This document shows, one piece after another, positions 8,284 through 17,297 of a DNA stretch of 64,000 nt. Positions within the stretch are counted from its first letter, which is position 1; every line of letters starts with the position of its first letter. Made by a program: the position numbers and the translations under genes. The notes beneath the pieces are model-generated. The model did no database searches. It was not told the origin of the DNA and was given only the letters and a program-made list of their open reading frames with translations. The DNA comes from Leeuwenhoekiella polynyae (lineage in GTDB: Bacteria; Bacteroidota; Bacteroidia; Flavobacteriales; Flavobacteriaceae). The stretch spans positions 37,035-101,034 of the forward strand of contig NZ_QOVK01000016.1 of NCBI RefSeq assembly GCF_004104075.1. The letters are read 5' to 3'.

Positions 8284-9609
8284 ATGAAGAATTCAATACT
8301 CTTTTTTATTTTGGTTTTCTCTGTGACTTCTGGCTTTGCTCAGCAAAAATGGACACTGCAGGAATGTATTCAGCGGGCTCTTGATGAGAATATTCAGGTA
8401 CGTCAGGCGCAATTAGATATTGATGTTGCTGAGCTTGATAAATCTGATGCTGATGGTAATTTTTTACCTACGCTTAATGCAAATGCGAGTGTTTCTAAAA
8501 ACACAGGTCTAAACTTTGACCCAACGAGTAACTTAGCAACTACAACACAGTTCTTGTCTGCCAGCGGAGGTATTAATACAAGCTACAATCTCTTTGATGG
8601 TCTACGCAATTTTAAACAAGTACAACGCGCAAAATTAACTGCTCTTTCTGCTCAGTATAGTTTTGAAAAGCTGGAAGACGACATAGCTTTAACTGTAGCG
8701 AATGGTTATTTACAAGTTATCTTAAATAAAGAAAATTTAAAAGTTTTAAGATCTCAAAACGAAGTTACCAAGCAACAGTTGCAGCAAACAAAGGATCTTG
8801 TAGATGGCGGTGTTTCCCCACGAGGGGATTTACTCGAAGTACAAGCTCAAAATGCCAGTGAAATTCAAAGTATTGTTGCAGCAGAAAATACTGTTCAGAT
8901 TTCGTTGATCAGTCTGGCTCAAACTTTATTGATTAGAGATTATAAGAATTTTGATATCGCAGATGGTGATTATCAGATATATGGTGAAGATGTATTGCTA
9001 AAAACGCCACAAGAAATTACAGAGTCTGCCAAAGAAGAGCGGTACGAGGTTAAGATTGCCGAAAACAATTTAGATATCGCTGAAAAAGATGTTGAGATTG
9101 CAAAAGGAGCTAGATGGCCTACATTATCTGCTTTCTTTGGATATAGCACCCGCTATTCAGAACAAGATCCCGTTAACAGTTTTCAAGAGCAGTTGTATTT
9201 AAATGATGGTATTTCTTATGGTTTGAGATTAAATGTTCCTGTTCTAAATGGTTTTCAGACGCGTAATAATGTGCGAAGAAGTAAAATTGCTGCAGACCGT
9301 GCTGCAATTAACCTGGAGCAAGCACAATTAGATTTAGAGTCTAATGTGTATCAGGCTTATTTAGATGCTCAGGGTGCGCTTAAGGCTTATGAAGCTGCAG
9401 AAACTGCTGTAGAATCTCAGGAGTTGGCATACTCTTATTCTCAAGATCGTTATGAAGTAGGCTTAATCAACGCTTTTGATTTCAGTCAATCTAAGCAACG
9501 TTATGATAACGCCATGATCGATTTGAATCGTGCGAAATACGATTATATATTTAAACTTAAAGTACTCGAGTTGTATTTTGGTGTTCCCGTGAGCGAACTT
9601 AAATTCTAG
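8284..9609 (+). CDS. TolC-family outer membrane efflux protein
   Basis: Outer membrane factor of the OEP/TolC family, about 441 residues. The ATG at 8284 gives a clean signal peptide ending SGFAQ; an upstream TTG at 8251 would add 11 residues before it and is unlikely. The two OEP halves can be followed as repeated helical regions, with family-typical GYLQVILNKENL in the first and the C-terminal helix near AYEAAETAVESQELAYSYSQ in the second. It sits between two adaptor genes and should form the exit duct of the ABC pump. Confidence 0.9.
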   Translation: MKNSILFFILVFSVTSGFAQQKWTLQECIQRALDENIQVRQAQLDIDVAELDKSDADGNFLPTLNANASVSKNTGLNFDPTSNLATTTQFLSASGGINTSYNLFDGLRNFKQVQRAKLTALSAQYSFEKLEDDIALTVANGYLQVILNKENLKVLRSQNEVTKQQLQQTKDLVDGGVSPRGDLLEVQAQNASEIQSIVAAENTVQISLISLAQTLLIRDYKNFDIADGDYQIYGEDVLLKTPQEITESAKEERYEVKIAENNLDIAEKDVEIAKGARWPTLSAFFGYSTRYSEQDPVNSFQEQLYLNDGISYGLRLNVPVLNGFQTRNNVRRSKIAADRAAINLEQAQLDLESNVYQAYLDAQGALKAYEAAETAVESQELAYSYSQDRYEVGLINAFDFSQSKQRYDNAMIDLNRAKYDYIFKLKVLELYFGVPVSELKF

Positions 9610-9650
9610 GGAATATACCGATCTCTATTCGTGTAGCTGTAATTTTTTTG

Positions 9651-10919
9651 ATGATGAAAAAAAAGACCTTAATAATCATTCTTAGTGTTGCTGTAGTACT
9701 CATTCTAATATTGATAGGTGGTAAGAAGGCCGGTTGGTTTGGTAAAACCGGAGAGTTTAAGCCTGTCGAGACAAAGATTGTAGAGCGTTCTACAGTTATT
9801 GAGACCGTTGCTGCAACCGGAAAGATTCAGCCAGAAACCGAGGTTAAAATTTCGTCAGAAGTTTCAGGAGAAATCATTGAGCTTCCTGTGGTTGAAGGTC
9901 AGCAGGTAGAAAAAGGTGATCTTTTAGCACGTATCAATCCAGATTTAATTCAGTCTGCATTGACACAAGCGCAAGCGTCTTTACAAAATGTACAAGCAAA
10001 CCTTGCTCAGGCTGAAGCCACATTAAAAAATGCAAAAGCAAATTACGAGCGTAACAAAGCCTTGTTTGATAAAGGGGTTATTTCTAAATCAGCATGGGAT
10101 CAGTCTGTGTCAGATTATGAGGTAGCTCAGGCCACTGTGAAATCTGCTTATTATAGCGTTCAGAGCTCTGCAGCTAACGTAAATCAATCTCGGGATAACT
10201 TATCTCGTACAACTATTTATGCGCCGCTTAGCGGAACGATATCAAGTCTTGATGTAGAATTAGGAGAGCGTGTGGTAGGAACGCAGCAAATGGCAGGGAC
10301 CGAAATGATGCGAGTTGCAGACTTGGGTAATATGGAAGTTGAGGTTGATGTTAATGAAAATGATATTGTTAAAATCAATATCGGAGATTCAACCCGAGTT
10401 GAAGTTGATGCTTATCTCAAAAAGCCTTTTAGAGGTCAGGTTACTGAAATCGCAAATTCAGCAGAAAGCAATCTGACTGCAGATCAGGTTACTAACTTTA
10501 AAGTTAAAGTGCGCATTCTTGAAGAGTCTTATCGGGATTTAATTGAAGGTAAATCTGAAGCATATTCACCTTTTAGACCTGGAATGACGGCAACCGTAGA
10601 TATCATTACAAATAGTGTAAAAGATGCTATTGCCGTGCCTATTAGTGCTATTGTGATCAAAAATGATACTATTTCCGGGAACTCTGCCTTTGAGAACAAT
10701 CAATATGAAGCGGTGTTTGTAAAAGATGGTGATAAAGCTGTTTTACGCAGAATTAAAACCGGGATACAAGATGATGCTAATATTGTGATTACTGAAGGTT
10801 TAGAGACTGGTGATGAGGTAATTACTGGCCCGTACAATACTGTTACAAAATTACTTAAGGAAGGAGATCTGGTAGAGGTTAAAAAAGATGCTAAATTTGG
10901 GGCTTCAGAAGAAGACTAA
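9651..10919 (+). CDS. periplasmic adaptor of the ABC efflux system (MacA-like, second)
   Basis: A second membrane-fusion protein of about 422 residues, with an N-terminal anchor (about 5-24), split lipoyl domain (ISSEVSGEIIELPVVEGQQV and later YAPLSGTISSLDVELGERV), a long alpha-hairpin between them (about 105-190) and C-terminal barrel domains. It is related to but clearly different from the first adaptor. The start is one of two adjacent ATG codons (9651 or 9654). It is the last pump gene; tsaB follows after 3 bases and may be read on the same message. Confidence 0.9.
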   Translation: MMKKKTLIIILSVAVVLILILIGGKKAGWFGKTGEFKPVETKIVERSTVIETVAATGKIQPETEVKISSEVSGEIIELPVVEGQQVEKGDLLARINPDLIQSALTQAQASLQNVQANLAQAEATLKNAKANYERNKALFDKGVISKSAWDQSVSDYEVAQATVKSAYYSVQSSAANVNQSRDNLSRTTIYAPLSGTISSLDVELGERVVGTQQMAGTEMMRVADLGNMEVEVDVNENDIVKINIGDSTRVEVDAYLKKPFRGQVTEIANSAESNLTADQVTNFKVKVRILEESYRDLIEGKSEAYSPFRPGMTATVDIITNSVKDAIAVPISAIVIKNDTISGNSAFENNQYEAVFVKDGDKAVLRRIKTGIQDDANIVITEGLETGDEVITGPYNTVTKLLKEGDLVEVKKDAKFGASEED

Positions 10920-10922
10920 ATT

Positions 10923-11597
10923 ATGGCTTTAATACTCTGCATAGAGACTACTACTACAAATTGTTCTGTTGCCCTAGCTAAAGATGGGGATATCCTTGGA
11001 TTAAAGGAAGACATGGGATTAAATTATTCTCATGCAGAACGTTTACACGCTTATATCGAAGAAGTTTTACTTCAGGCTGGAGTAAAACAAAATGAGTTAG
11101 ATGCTATTGCCGTGAGTAAAGGTCCTGGTTCTTATACCGGGCTACGCATAGGTGTAAGTAGTGCAAAGGGCTTGTGTTTTGCACTAAATATTCCTTTGAT
11201 TTCAACAAATACGCTTGAGGCTTTGGCACTCCAGTCAAAGGGAGAAGCTATTCAAAATATAATTCCGGTTCTTGATGCGCGTAGAATGGAAGTGTATAGT
11301 GCTATCTATTCTTCAGACCTGAAAGAGTTGCGAGAAATACAAGCACAGATTGTTGATGAAAACTCTTTTGCTTCCGCTTTAGCGCAAGGAAAGACTATTT
11401 TTATAGGAAACGGTGCCGAAAAGTTGAAGCCGGTAATAACCCACGAAAATGCATTTTTTCAAACTGAAGCTTTACCTTCTGCAAGAGAAATGGTTGTGCT
11501 GGCAGAGACCAAATATAAAATAGGCGACACCGAAGATGTCGCCTATTTTGAACCTTTTTATCTAAAAGACTTCTTAGTAAATAAACCTAAAAAGTAG
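10923..11597 (+). CDS. tsaB: tRNA threonylcarbamoyladenosine biosynthesis protein TsaB
   Basis: TsaB, the partner of TsaD in making the t6A modification at position 37 of ANN-decoding tRNAs. It has the ASKHA-fold N-terminus ILCIETTTTNCSVAL and the family block SKGPGSYTGLRIGVSSAKGL. At 224 residues it is of normal length. It starts 3 bases after the adaptor gene and converges with the MscS channel gene. Confidence 0.93.
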   Translation: MALILCIETTTTNCSVALAKDGDILGLKEDMGLNYSHAERLHAYIEEVLLQAGVKQNELDAIAVSKGPGSYTGLRIGVSSAKGLCFALNIPLISTNTLEALALQSKGEAIQNIIPVLDARRMEVYSAIYSSDLKELREIQAQIVDENSFASALAQGKTIFIGNGAEKLKPVITHENAFFQTEALPSAREMVVLAETKYKIGDTEDVAYFEPFYLKDFLVNKPKK

Positions 11598-11620
11598 ATT
11601 TAAACCTCTGATTAAAAGGC

Positions 11621-12481
11621 TTATTGTTTTGCGCTAAAACTAGCTCCGCTTTCATTGAAAACGTGTACGTCGCGTTGTGGAAACGGTATAACAATACCTT
11701 GTTCTTCAAGACGGCGTTTACCTTCTTCTAGTACATACCAGTGTAGTGCCCAGTAGTCATCATTTGTAGCCCAGAAACGTAGCGACATATTTACAGAACT
11801 ATCTGCAAGTTCAGTAACTACAATCATCGGTTCAGGATGCGGATCGTGTAAAACAGTATCTTGCTCATTGACCAGTTTTAATAAAATTTCTTTAGCAAGT
11901 TTTATATCGCAATCGTAAGAAATTCCCCAGGTCTGTGCATTTCTACGTATTCCTTGAGAAGTGTAATTGATGATGTTGTCATTAGAAAGTTTTCCGTTAG
12001 GTATAACGGCTTCCTGATTTCCGAATGTAATTAATCTTGTATTGAATATTGAAATTTCTTTTACAGAACCATCTACCCCTTGAGCAGAGATCCAGTCACC
12101 AACTTTAAATGGTCTTAAAAGCAGAATAAGTACTCCACCTGCAAAGTTTGCTAATGAACCTTGTAGCGCTAAACCAACAGCCAAACCAGCGGCACCAATT
12201 ACTGCAACTAATGAAGCAGATTCAACACCAAGCTGTGTGATAACCAGAACAAAAAGTAGAATTTTAAGTGTCCAGTTGATTAAATCAGCAATAAATTTTT
12301 CAAGAGTTAAGTCATAATCTTTTTTATCAAAAAATTTTTTGACCAGACGATTAATCACCTTGATGATCCAAAAACCGATTACTAGTGTTAAAATCGCACC
12401 AATAAGACTGGGAAGGAAATCAATAATTTTTTCACCAAATTGTTTGGCGTAGTCCTCGTATTGAGTAATGTCAAAATTCAT
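11621..12481 (-). CDS. small-conductance mechanosensitive channel, MscS family
   Basis: An osmotic safety valve in the inner membrane. Three membrane segments (about 20-42, 66-85, 92-113) precede the MscS beta domain. The pore helix is visible as AAGLAVGLALQGSLANFAGG, followed by RPFKVGDWI and the cytosolic domain with IPNGKLSNDNIINYT. At 286 residues it is a compact MscS. Upstream on its strand, GACCTTTG at 12506-12499 is a one-mismatch match to the -7 consensus. Confidence 0.93.
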   Translation of the reverse strand: MNFDITQYEDYAKQFGEKIIDFLPSLIGAILTLVIGFWIIKVINRLVKKFFDKKDYDLTLEKFIADLINWTLKILLFVLVITQLGVESASLVAVIGAAGLAVGLALQGSLANFAGGVLILLLRPFKVGDWISAQGVDGSVKEISIFNTRLITFGNQEAVIPNGKLSNDNIINYTSQGIRRNAQTWGISYDCDIKLAKEILLKLVNEQDTVLHDPHPEPMIVVTELADSSVNMSLRFWATNDDYWALHWYVLEEGKRRLEEQGIVIPFPQRDVHVFNESGASFSAKQ

Positions 12482-12621
12482 AGTATAATTTTAATTTGTG
12501 CAAAGGTCATGGTTAAGCATCATAAATAAAAAATACTTATGTTTAAATATCGTTAATTCTTTATGTAGCTTGGTTTTACTAGGTATTTATAGATCTAAAT
12601 AATCTTATATTTTCACCAATA

Positions 12622-12659
12622 AAAAATCCCGTAATTTAAGATTTCATTACGGGATTTTT
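12622..12659 (-). terminator. terminator after dodecin
   Basis: AAAAATCCCGTAAT / ATTACGGGATTTTT forms a perfect 14-bp stem with a 10-base loop. On the minus strand it ends in a T-run, 17 bases after the dodecin stop codon. Confidence 0.88.
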
Positions 12660-12675
12660 CTGAGAATAGAATCTC

Positions 12676-12876
12676 TTATTTTACTTCAAAAGTGATTTTG
12701 ACATTAACTCTAAATTCTGAAACCGTATCTCCGGTAACAACTGCACTTTGCTCATTTACATAAACAGAGCGAATATTCTTTATTGATTTTGAAGCTTCTT
12801 TTACTGCGTTAGCTGTAGCTTGCTCCCAACTTTTGTTAGAACTTGCTAATACTTCTATTACTTTTAAAACTGCCAT
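12676..12876 (-). CDS. dodecin family flavin-binding protein
   Basis: A 66-residue dodecin. The family forms a hollow dodecamer that stores or buffers flavins. Recognisable features are the N-terminal strand VLKVIEVLASSNKSWEQA, the following helix ending in AVKEASKSIKNI, and the C-terminal strands VVTGDTVSEFRVNVKITFEV. The full length fits the family (about 65-75 residues). It is transcribed on its own, with a promoter-like TAAATTTG 70 bases upstream and a strong terminator downstream. Confidence 0.92.
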   Translation of the reverse strand: MAVLKVIEVLASSNKSWEQATANAVKEASKSIKNIRSVYVNEQSAVVTGDTVSEFRVNVKITFEVK

Positions 12877-12945
12877 AATTATTAGTTTTATTTATTTTAT
12901 TGTTTATCGTTGAAGATACGATAATAAAGGCGGTTTTAAAAACTA

Positions 12946-12953
12946 CAAATTTA
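12946..12953 (-). promoter_or_regulatory. candidate -7 element TAAATTTG for dodecin
   Basis: An exact TAnnTTTG match on the minus strand between the Nfu stop and the dodecin start. No clear -33 box. It would give a leader of about 60 bases. Confidence 0.45.
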
Positions 12954-12970
12954 TTAATGTGTTAATCTGG

Positions 12971-13876
12971 TTATCCGTTTATAGCTTCTACACTATTAAT
13001 TTTTCCTTGCAGCATTTCTTTAAGCATCGTCTCAATACCATTCTTTAAAGTGAATGTCGAAGATGGGCATCCGCTGCAAGCACCCTGTAAAATTACTTTT
13101 ACATTTTTAGTTTCAGGATCATAATGCTTAAACAAAATGTTTCCGCCATCACTTGCTACTGCCGGCTTCACATATTCTTCAATGATGTTAGCAATCTCTT
13201 TTGAAGTATCATCGAGAGTTTCAAATTGATTTTCTTTTTCTTGCTCAACAACATCTGGAGTTTTCTTGAAATTTTTAGCTAGAATTTCTTTTCCGTCTTC
13301 AATATAGTTCTTGATAAACTCACGTACTTCTTGAAAAACATCATCCCATTCTGCAACCTCAAATTTCTGAATACTCACGTAATTTGAGTCCATAAAAACT
13401 TCCTTTACAAATGGAAAATGGAAAAGAGCTAAGGCAAGAGGTGCATTTTTAGCTTCGTCGATATTTTTAAACTCTAATGTTTCGGTAACAATCTTTTTAT
13501 TAGTTACAAATTTAAGAGTTGCCGGGTTTGGTGTACTTTCTGCATAAACTGTTACCGGTACTTTTTTAGCTGTGCTGGCATCTTCAATAATAACAACCCC
13601 ATTATCATTTAAGAAGTTCTCTATTTGTTGTGATAATTCATCTTGAATATCGATCCAATCAACAATATTGAATTTTTCAACCGCGATAAAATTCTGTGAA
13701 ATGTAAACTGTTTTGACGAAGGGTAAATAGAATAATTGTTGCGCTAGTGGCGAATTTTTGGCTTCGTCAATGTTTTTAAACTCATAACTGTTGTGATTTA
13801 CAAGGAATGAATTTGCCTGAAATTTTTTAATAGCAGGGTTAGACGTAGGCTCTATAGTGATACTGAATGTACTCAT
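12971..13876 (-). CDS. Nfu/NifU-type Fe-S scaffold with duplicated N-terminal domain
   Basis: An iron-sulfur cluster carrier of 301 residues. The C-terminal NifU domain (about 215-301) carries GACSGCPSS with cysteines 267 and 270, the CxxC that binds a bridging Fe-S cluster. Before it lie two copies of the Nfu N-terminal domain, each with SNPAIKKF or TPNPATLKF followed by FKNIDEAKN(S/A)PLA and a (L/F)PFVK strand, at about residues 10-95 and 115-195. The usual bacterial Nfu has one or none, so the domain is duplicated in tandem here. It is a single gene with its own promoter-like element. Confidence 0.92.
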   Translation of the reverse strand: MSTFSITIEPTSNPAIKKFQANSFLVNHNSYEFKNIDEAKNSPLAQQLFYLPFVKTVYISQNFIAVEKFNIVDWIDIQDELSQQIENFLNDNGVVIIEDASTAKKVPVTVYAESTPNPATLKFVTNKKIVTETLEFKNIDEAKNAPLALALFHFPFVKEVFMDSNYVSIQKFEVAEWDDVFQEVREFIKNYIEDGKEILAKNFKKTPDVVEQEKENQFETLDDTSKEIANIIEEYVKPAVASDGGNILFKHYDPETKNVKVILQGACSGCPSSTFTLKNGIETMLKEMLQGKINSVEAING

Positions 13877-13890
13877 GATTTTATTTTGTG

Positions 13891-13898
13891 CAAATTTA
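13891..13898 (-). promoter_or_regulatory. candidate -7 element TAAATTTG for the Nfu gene
   Basis: An exact TAnnTTTG match on the minus strand, 15 bases before the Nfu start codon, followed by GCACAAA. The leader would be very short. Confidence 0.5.
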
Positions 13899-14017
13899 GC
13901 TAATTTACGTCTGATTTGAGATTTTTAAGCGGAGTAAACCTGTTTCTCTTTTATAATTTAATTAGATTTACGGTGTTTGCCTTTAATAACTCAGAGGTAT
14001 AATTTGAGCGCTAAATT

Positions 14018-15010
14018 TTGAAGAGATTTTTACTTTTAATTTTATTGTTATCTGGTCTGGTTTCCAGAGCACAAGAAGGCATCCCGGTTTACTGGGATTA
14101 TCTTACCGAAAATCTGTATTTGTTGCATCCGTCAATGGCTGGGGCGGCAAATTCTAATCAAATAAGACTTACCGGAAGACAGCAGTGGTTTGATGTAGAA
14201 GATGCACCTAATTTATATACCGCAGCGGTAAATGGTAGAGTGGGAGATAAGGTAGGACTTGGAGCTATTTTATTTTCTGATGAAAATGGTAACTTTTCAC
14301 AACGTGGTGTTTTTGGGACTTTTGCATATCACCTTTTGCTTTCTAGAAATTATGTGGACCTCAATCAGCTTTCTTTTGGGTTAAGTGTGGGTTTAATGCA
14401 GAATACGCTTGATGAAAGTGCTTTTGATCTCACCGATTTTGATCCTGTTATTTCCGGTGGAAGTCAGACTGATAATTACTTCAACGTAGATATTGGGATG
14501 TCTTATTATTTTTTAGATTTCTATGCCCACGCTACGGTTAAAAATGTTTTACCGCGGAATCGAGCTATTTTCACTCCACAATTAGAATCTACTAATCAGC
14601 GTCGCTATTTAGCATCAGCAGGTTATGTCTTCGGAAAATTAAATAATCCGTGGAGTTACGAGCCATCTATTATGTTCCAGGCGACTGATGAGACCCAGGA
14701 AGTTACAATAGATGTAAACGGAAAAGTTTATCGCAAATTTGATTGGGGAAAACTATGGGCAGGTTTGTCTTATCGTCGTAATCTTGACGGTGCACAATAT
14801 CTCAATTCAGATGGAAGCATCACCAGTCAAAAATCTCAATACATTACTCCATTTTTAGGTATAACCTACAACAGATTCTTAGTTGGTTACACCTATACCT
14901 ATCAGCGCAATGATATTGTGCTTGCCAATGGTTTTCACCAAATTACCTTGGGTTATGATTTTGGTGAGCGCAGAGAGCCTTATGAGTGTAATTGCCCTGC
15001 TGTAAATTAA
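14018..15010 (+). CDS. PorP/SprF-type type IX secretion membrane protein
   Basis: An outer-membrane beta-barrel protein of the PorP/SprF family, 330 residues, linked to type IX secretion and gliding in Bacteroidota. A signal peptide ends near SRAQ, followed by the family opening EGIPVYWDYLTENLYLLHPSMAGA and amphipathic beta strands throughout. Translation starts at TTG (14018); no in-frame ATG precedes the signal peptide. This copy is alone, without the giant adhesin (SprB-like) partner that often sits next to SprF. It converges with murI, and their stop codons overlap in TTAA. Confidence 0.9.
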   Translation: MKRFLLLILLLSGLVSRAQEGIPVYWDYLTENLYLLHPSMAGAANSNQIRLTGRQQWFDVEDAPNLYTAAVNGRVGDKVGLGAILFSDENGNFSQRGVFGTFAYHLLLSRNYVDLNQLSFGLSVGLMQNTLDESAFDLTDFDPVISGGSQTDNYFNVDIGMSYYFLDFYAHATVKNVLPRNRAIFTPQLESTNQRRYLASAGYVFGKLNNPWSYEPSIMFQATDETQEVTIDVNGKVYRKFDWGKLWAGLSYRRNLDGAQYLNSDGSITSQKSQYITPFLGITYNRFLVGYTYTYQRNDIVLANGFHQITLGYDFGERREPYECNCPAVN

Positions 15011-15798
15011 AAATCTAAATAGCTTATTTCTTTATTCTGAAAAGCTTCAGACGTTAGCTGTTCTAAAACGGTTGTAGTGGCATTGCTGTATAATTTATGA
15101 GCTCCCGCTTTGTGACTTTGATTTAATAAATTATTCTTTTCGAGAATGCGTTTGGTTTGCAAAGCAACCGCTTGCCCACTATCTATTATGGTCACACCTT
15201 CAGGAAGTATTTGTTTTAGTATAGGGATGAGATAAGGATAATGGCTGCAACCTAGCACAAGGTAATCTATATTCTGAGCGATCATTGGATTGAGGTAGCT
15301 TGTTAAAAGCTGATGCAGTTCTTCAGACTGTAATTTTCCACCTTCAATAAGCTCTACCAGCCCTTTTCCTATTACTTCAATTACATTTAAGCCACTTGTG
15401 TATAAGCTTGAAGTGCGAGCAAATAGAGCGCTGCTAAGTGTTCCTTTTGTGGCTAAAATTCCTATCGATTTTGTTTTTGATGCTAAAGCTGCAGGTTTAA
15501 TCGCAGGTTCAATTCCAATAAAAGGAATGTTATACGTATTCCGTAGTGTGTCTATTGCATTTGTAGTGGCGGTATTGCAGGCAACAACTATTAGTTTAGA
15601 GCCATGATCAATGAGGCGTTCTGTGTTTTTTATGGAGAGTTGAAGAATCTCGTTTGGTGTACGCTCACCATAAGGAGCGTTTTTTATATCCGCCAGATAG
15701 ATAGTATCTTCAAATGGGAGCGTATGAATGATTTCTTTTAGAATAGAAGTGCCGCCAACACCGCTGTCAAAAACACCTATTGGATTTGTAATTTGCAT
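15007..15798 (-). CDS. murI: glutamate racemase
   Basis: MurI interconverts L- and D-glutamate for peptidoglycan. It has IGVFDSGVGG at the N-terminus, the two catalytic cysteines in VVACNTATT (C74) and VLGCSHYPYL (C184), and a normal length of 263 residues. Its stop codon shares the palindrome TTAA with the convergent PorP/SprF gene. A TATATTTG element lies only 4 bases before the ATG, so a transcript from it would be leaderless or nearly so. Confidence 0.95.
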   Translation of the reverse strand: MQITNPIGVFDSGVGGTSILKEIIHTLPFEDTIYLADIKNAPYGERTPNEILQLSIKNTERLIDHGSKLIVVACNTATTNAIDTLRNTYNIPFIGIEPAIKPAALASKTKSIGILATKGTLSSALFARTSSLYTSGLNVIEVIGKGLVELIEGGKLQSEELHQLLTSYLNPMIAQNIDYLVLGCSHYPYLIPILKQILPEGVTIIDSGQAVALQTKRILEKNNLLNQSHKAGAHKLYSNATTTVLEQLTSEAFQNKEISYLDF

Positions 15799-15802
15799 AA
15801 TC

Positions 15803-15810
15803 CAAATATA
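15803..15810 (-). promoter_or_regulatory. candidate -7 element TATATTTG abutting the murI start
   Basis: An exact TAnnTTTG match ending 4 bases before the murI ATG. The region where a -33 box should be is inside the terminator hairpin of the upstream OmpH gene. If used, it produces a leaderless message. Confidence 0.35.
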
Positions 15811-15811
15811 A

Positions 15812-15850
15812 AAAAACTGCCCTCCTGAATCATTCAGGAGGGCAGTTTTT
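15812..15850 (-). terminator. terminator of the bamA-ompH unit
   Basis: A 19-bp perfect inverted repeat (AAAAACTGCCCTCCTGAAT and its complement) around a single central base, with a T-run on the minus strand. It lies 21 bases after the OmpH stop codon and directly before murI. Confidence 0.9.
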
Positions 15851-15871
15851 AAATTAGTTATTTCGTTAAAT

Positions 15872-16384
15872 TTAAATACCTAATTCTTTTTTAACGTCTG
15901 GCATTAAATCATAACCATCAGCTAAGATAAGACCAGTACCTGTGGTGCTGTCTAATACATATTTAAAACCTTTTGCACGAGCTACTTTCTGGATAGCTAC
16001 GCGCGCTTTCTCAACGATAGGTTGCAAAGCTTCAGATTCTTTTTTCTGTAAGTCTCTTAATGCATTTTGACGATATTCCATGATTTTATTACGCGTTTGC
16101 TCTACTTCAGCCTGACGCTGTAAGTTAGTTTCGTCAGTTTGACTTGCAGCTTCATTACCGTAACGCTCCATAGTCTTTTTAAGCTCATTTGCCATGGTGT
16201 TCATCTCAGCATCATAAGAGCTTTGAAGTTTTTCTAAGTCAGCTTGAGCTTGTTTGTACTGTGGCATCGAAGTTAATAACTCTTGAGTTGCGATATGAGC
16301 TACTTTAAGATCTTGAGCCTGCATAAATCCTGTCGTTCCTAAGATTAGGGCTAAGGCTACAACTAGGGTTTTAACGTGTTTCAT
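15872..16384 (-). CDS. OmpH/Skp family periplasmic chaperone
   Basis: A Skp-like chaperone for outer membrane proteins, 170 residues. A signal peptide ends near FMQAQ, followed by the Skp opening LKVAHIATQELLTSMPQYKQ, a long charged coiled-coil hairpin (about 45-125) and the C-terminal strand region FKYVLDSTTGTGLI. It is the last gene of a leftward run uppS-bamA-ompH-ompH, the usual order in Bacteroidota, which places chaperone and BAM core in one expression unit. Confidence 0.92.
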   Translation of the reverse strand: MKHVKTLVVALALILGTTGFMQAQDLKVAHIATQELLTSMPQYKQAQADLEKLQSSYDAEMNTMANELKKTMERYGNEAASQTDETNLQRQAEVEQTRNKIMEYRQNALRDLQKKESEALQPIVEKARVAIQKVARAKGFKYVLDSTTGTGLILADGYDLMPDVKKELGI

Positions 16385-16456
16385 TTTAGTAATATTAAGT
16401 GTTATAATTATTTAAGTTTTAATTCGCCAATTATAACCTATTGGCAAGGTCTGGGT

Positions 16457-17263
16457 TTAATTTATTGAGTCTTTTATTTTTTGTCTTGCTTCTAATATTG
16501 AATCTCTTCTGCGCTGTCTCTCATCTAAAAGTTTTTGTCTGCGCGCCTCAAATTCTGCTTTTTTAGCAGCTTGTATAGAGTCTCTTGTTGCTTTGCGTTC
16601 TGCTATTAAGCGTTCTCTTTCAGTTTGTTTAGCATTAGCTTCAGCTTCTCGCTCTTCGCGTTCTTCAACCTGATCTAATGTTAATGCTTCAGTCTCTTCT
16701 AATTCCTGTTTATCAGTTCGCGAATTTATTTGATTGCGTTTTGATGAACGCTTAATACTTAATAATATTTGATCACTGATGTCGTGTCTCTTATCTGCAT
16801 ACAGCATCACTAGGTCTGAAGACTTATCTAAAATAAAGTCATATTGGCGTGCTTTAGCAATCTCTTGAACTGCATTAAAAACCTGATCTTGAATAGGCTC
16901 AACTAATATGCTGCGCTGCTTCATTAAATCTCCTTCAGGACCAAAACGCTTTTGCTGGTATTCTAAAATTTCATTTTGCATAAAACGAATTTCATCTTCC
17001 CGCTCCTTAATCAACTCCTGAGTAAGCAATACCCGCTCATTGTCAAGAGTCTTCTTCATTTGATCAATTTCTTTATTCCGTTTTTCAATCTCGTTTTTCC
17101 AGCCTGCTACGCGCTGATCTAACTGAGCTTGCGCTTCTTTATATTCCGGTACATTTTCTAAGATATAATTCATATCAACATACCCTAAACGAATACTACG
17201 TTGCGCTTGTGATGCCCCAAAACTTAATAGGGAAATACAAAGAGTTATAACGTAGTTTCTCAT
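16457..17263 (-). CDS. OmpH/Skp family protein with long charged C-terminal extension
   Basis: A second Skp-like protein, 268 residues. A signal peptide ends SQAQ, followed by the Skp-type opening IRLGYVDMNYILENVPEYKE, a coiled-coil hairpin and QYDFILDKSSDLVMLYAD. Unlike its neighbour it carries an extra tail of about 95 residues, almost all charged helix (rich in E, R, K, A and Q). The tail probably forms a further coiled coil. It lies between bamA (34 bases) and the shorter paralogue (72 bases). The tail's purpose is unknown. Confidence 0.9.
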   Translation of the reverse strand: MRNYVITLCISLLSFGASQAQRSIRLGYVDMNYILENVPEYKEAQAQLDQRVAGWKNEIEKRNKEIDQMKKTLDNERVLLTQELIKEREDEIRFMQNEILEYQQKRFGPEGDLMKQRSILVEPIQDQVFNAVQEIAKARQYDFILDKSSDLVMLYADKRHDISDQILLSIKRSSKRNQINSRTDKQELEETEALTLDQVEEREEREAEANAKQTERERLIAERKATRDSIQAAKKAEFEARRQKLLDERQRRRDSILEARQKIKDSIN

Positions 17264-17297
17264 AGTTTATAGTGATATTAGAAAATATCGTGCCAAA

